Assembly (NCBI GenBank): GCA_017471785.1
Contig: JAFURP010000053.1
Span: forward strand, 1-48,538
Length of the DNA: 48,538 bases
Direction: 5' to 3'
Source of the DNA: Clostridia bacterium
Lineage (GTDB): Bacteria > Bacillota > Clostridia > Christensenellales > Borkfalkiaceae
Shown here: positions 48,479 to 48,538 of the stretch, piece by piece
Position numbering within the stretch: the stretch's first letter is position 1
How the letters are laid out: each line of letters begins with the position of its first letter
Notes under the pieces: model-generated
Told to the model about the DNA's origin: nothing
The model's input: only the letters and a program-made list of their open reading frames with translations
Databases searched by the model: none
Translations under genes and position numbers: made by a program

Positions 48479-48507
48479 TATTGTGCGCGGTAACTATGGG
48501 ATTATAC
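48479..48507 (-). promoter_or_regulatory. Possible sigma-G-like promoter of spoVT
   Basis: Minus strand GTATA (48503-48507), 17-base spacer, CACAATA (48479-48485) fits a GHATR / CATWHTA consensus at all but one base. The same -35 overlaps a TATAAT (48501-48506), which alternatively is a sigma-A -10 box with a poor -35. Confidence 0.35.
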
Positions 48508-48538
48508 CCACTAAAGAGGAAATTTTTTGAAGCAAAAA

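Overview
The window looks like a chromosomal contig from an uncultured spore-forming Clostridia lineage. The basis is sigma-A promoters of the TTGACA-N17-TATAAT type, strong GGAGG ribosome sites and roughly half GC. Sporulation genes (spoVT, a spoIVFA/spoIVFB-like pair, a PdaB-like deacetylase), ricT next to holB, and DUF6809-like small proteins also fit. Placement near Christensenellales is an inference from gene content only. I saw no tRNA, rRNA, CRISPR, transposase or phage structural gene.

Layout. 1-4.2 kb (minus): the end of a TIGR04086 membrane protein gene, yajC, an ABC-2 transporter pair and a DUF4097 lipoprotein. 4.3-5.4 kb (plus): tgt. 5.8-9.5 kb (minus): a heterodimeric ABC exporter. 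9.6-12.9 kb (minus): a YhaN/YhaO-like (SbcC/SbcD-type) pair. 13-17.6 kb (minus): clpB, a zinc-ribbon protein and cardiolipin synthase. 17.9 kb (plus): a rubrerythrin with rubredoxin domains at both ends. 18.7-21.8 kb (minus): a GH123/DUF4091 protein and two lipoproteins. 22-22.8 kb: a regulatory island with a gene-less promoter/operator/terminator unit and an XRE repressor divergent from a frameshifted DUF6809-like gene. 22.8-31.8 kb (minus): fba, ricT, holB, rng, spoIVFB, spoIVFA, uracil permease and an SSB-like protein. 32-32.8 kb (minus): deacetylase. 32.9-40.8 kb (plus): small protein-Lrp-aminotransferase, then greA-lysS, then unknown-YaaO-like-tmk-mntP. 40.9-45.5 kb (minus): a DUF6809-like protein, then an MFS-GH2-surface protein operon. 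45.6-47.7 kb (plus): an EamA permease followed by three tandem XRE cassettes. 47.9-48.5 kb (minus): spoVT.

The most unusual feature is the cassette array at 46.5-47.7 kb. Three 69-residue XRE proteins share an almost identical C-terminal third, terminator and promoter frame. Each has its own recognition helix and its own pair of 15-bp operators, always 29 bp apart and placed identically in a divergent promoter region. The array appears to have grown by duplicating the eamA 3' end with the repressor, after which operator and DNA-binding domain changed together. A leftward promoter in each unit would make a roughly 70-nt RNA ending at the duplicated terminator.

Other points of interest are three genes with TATAAT exactly six bases before ATG (probable leaderless mRNAs), a greA leader with two terminator-like hairpins, an SD-sequestering hairpin downstream of yajC, and two families of intergenic repeats, one of which carries the stop codons of three unrelated genes.
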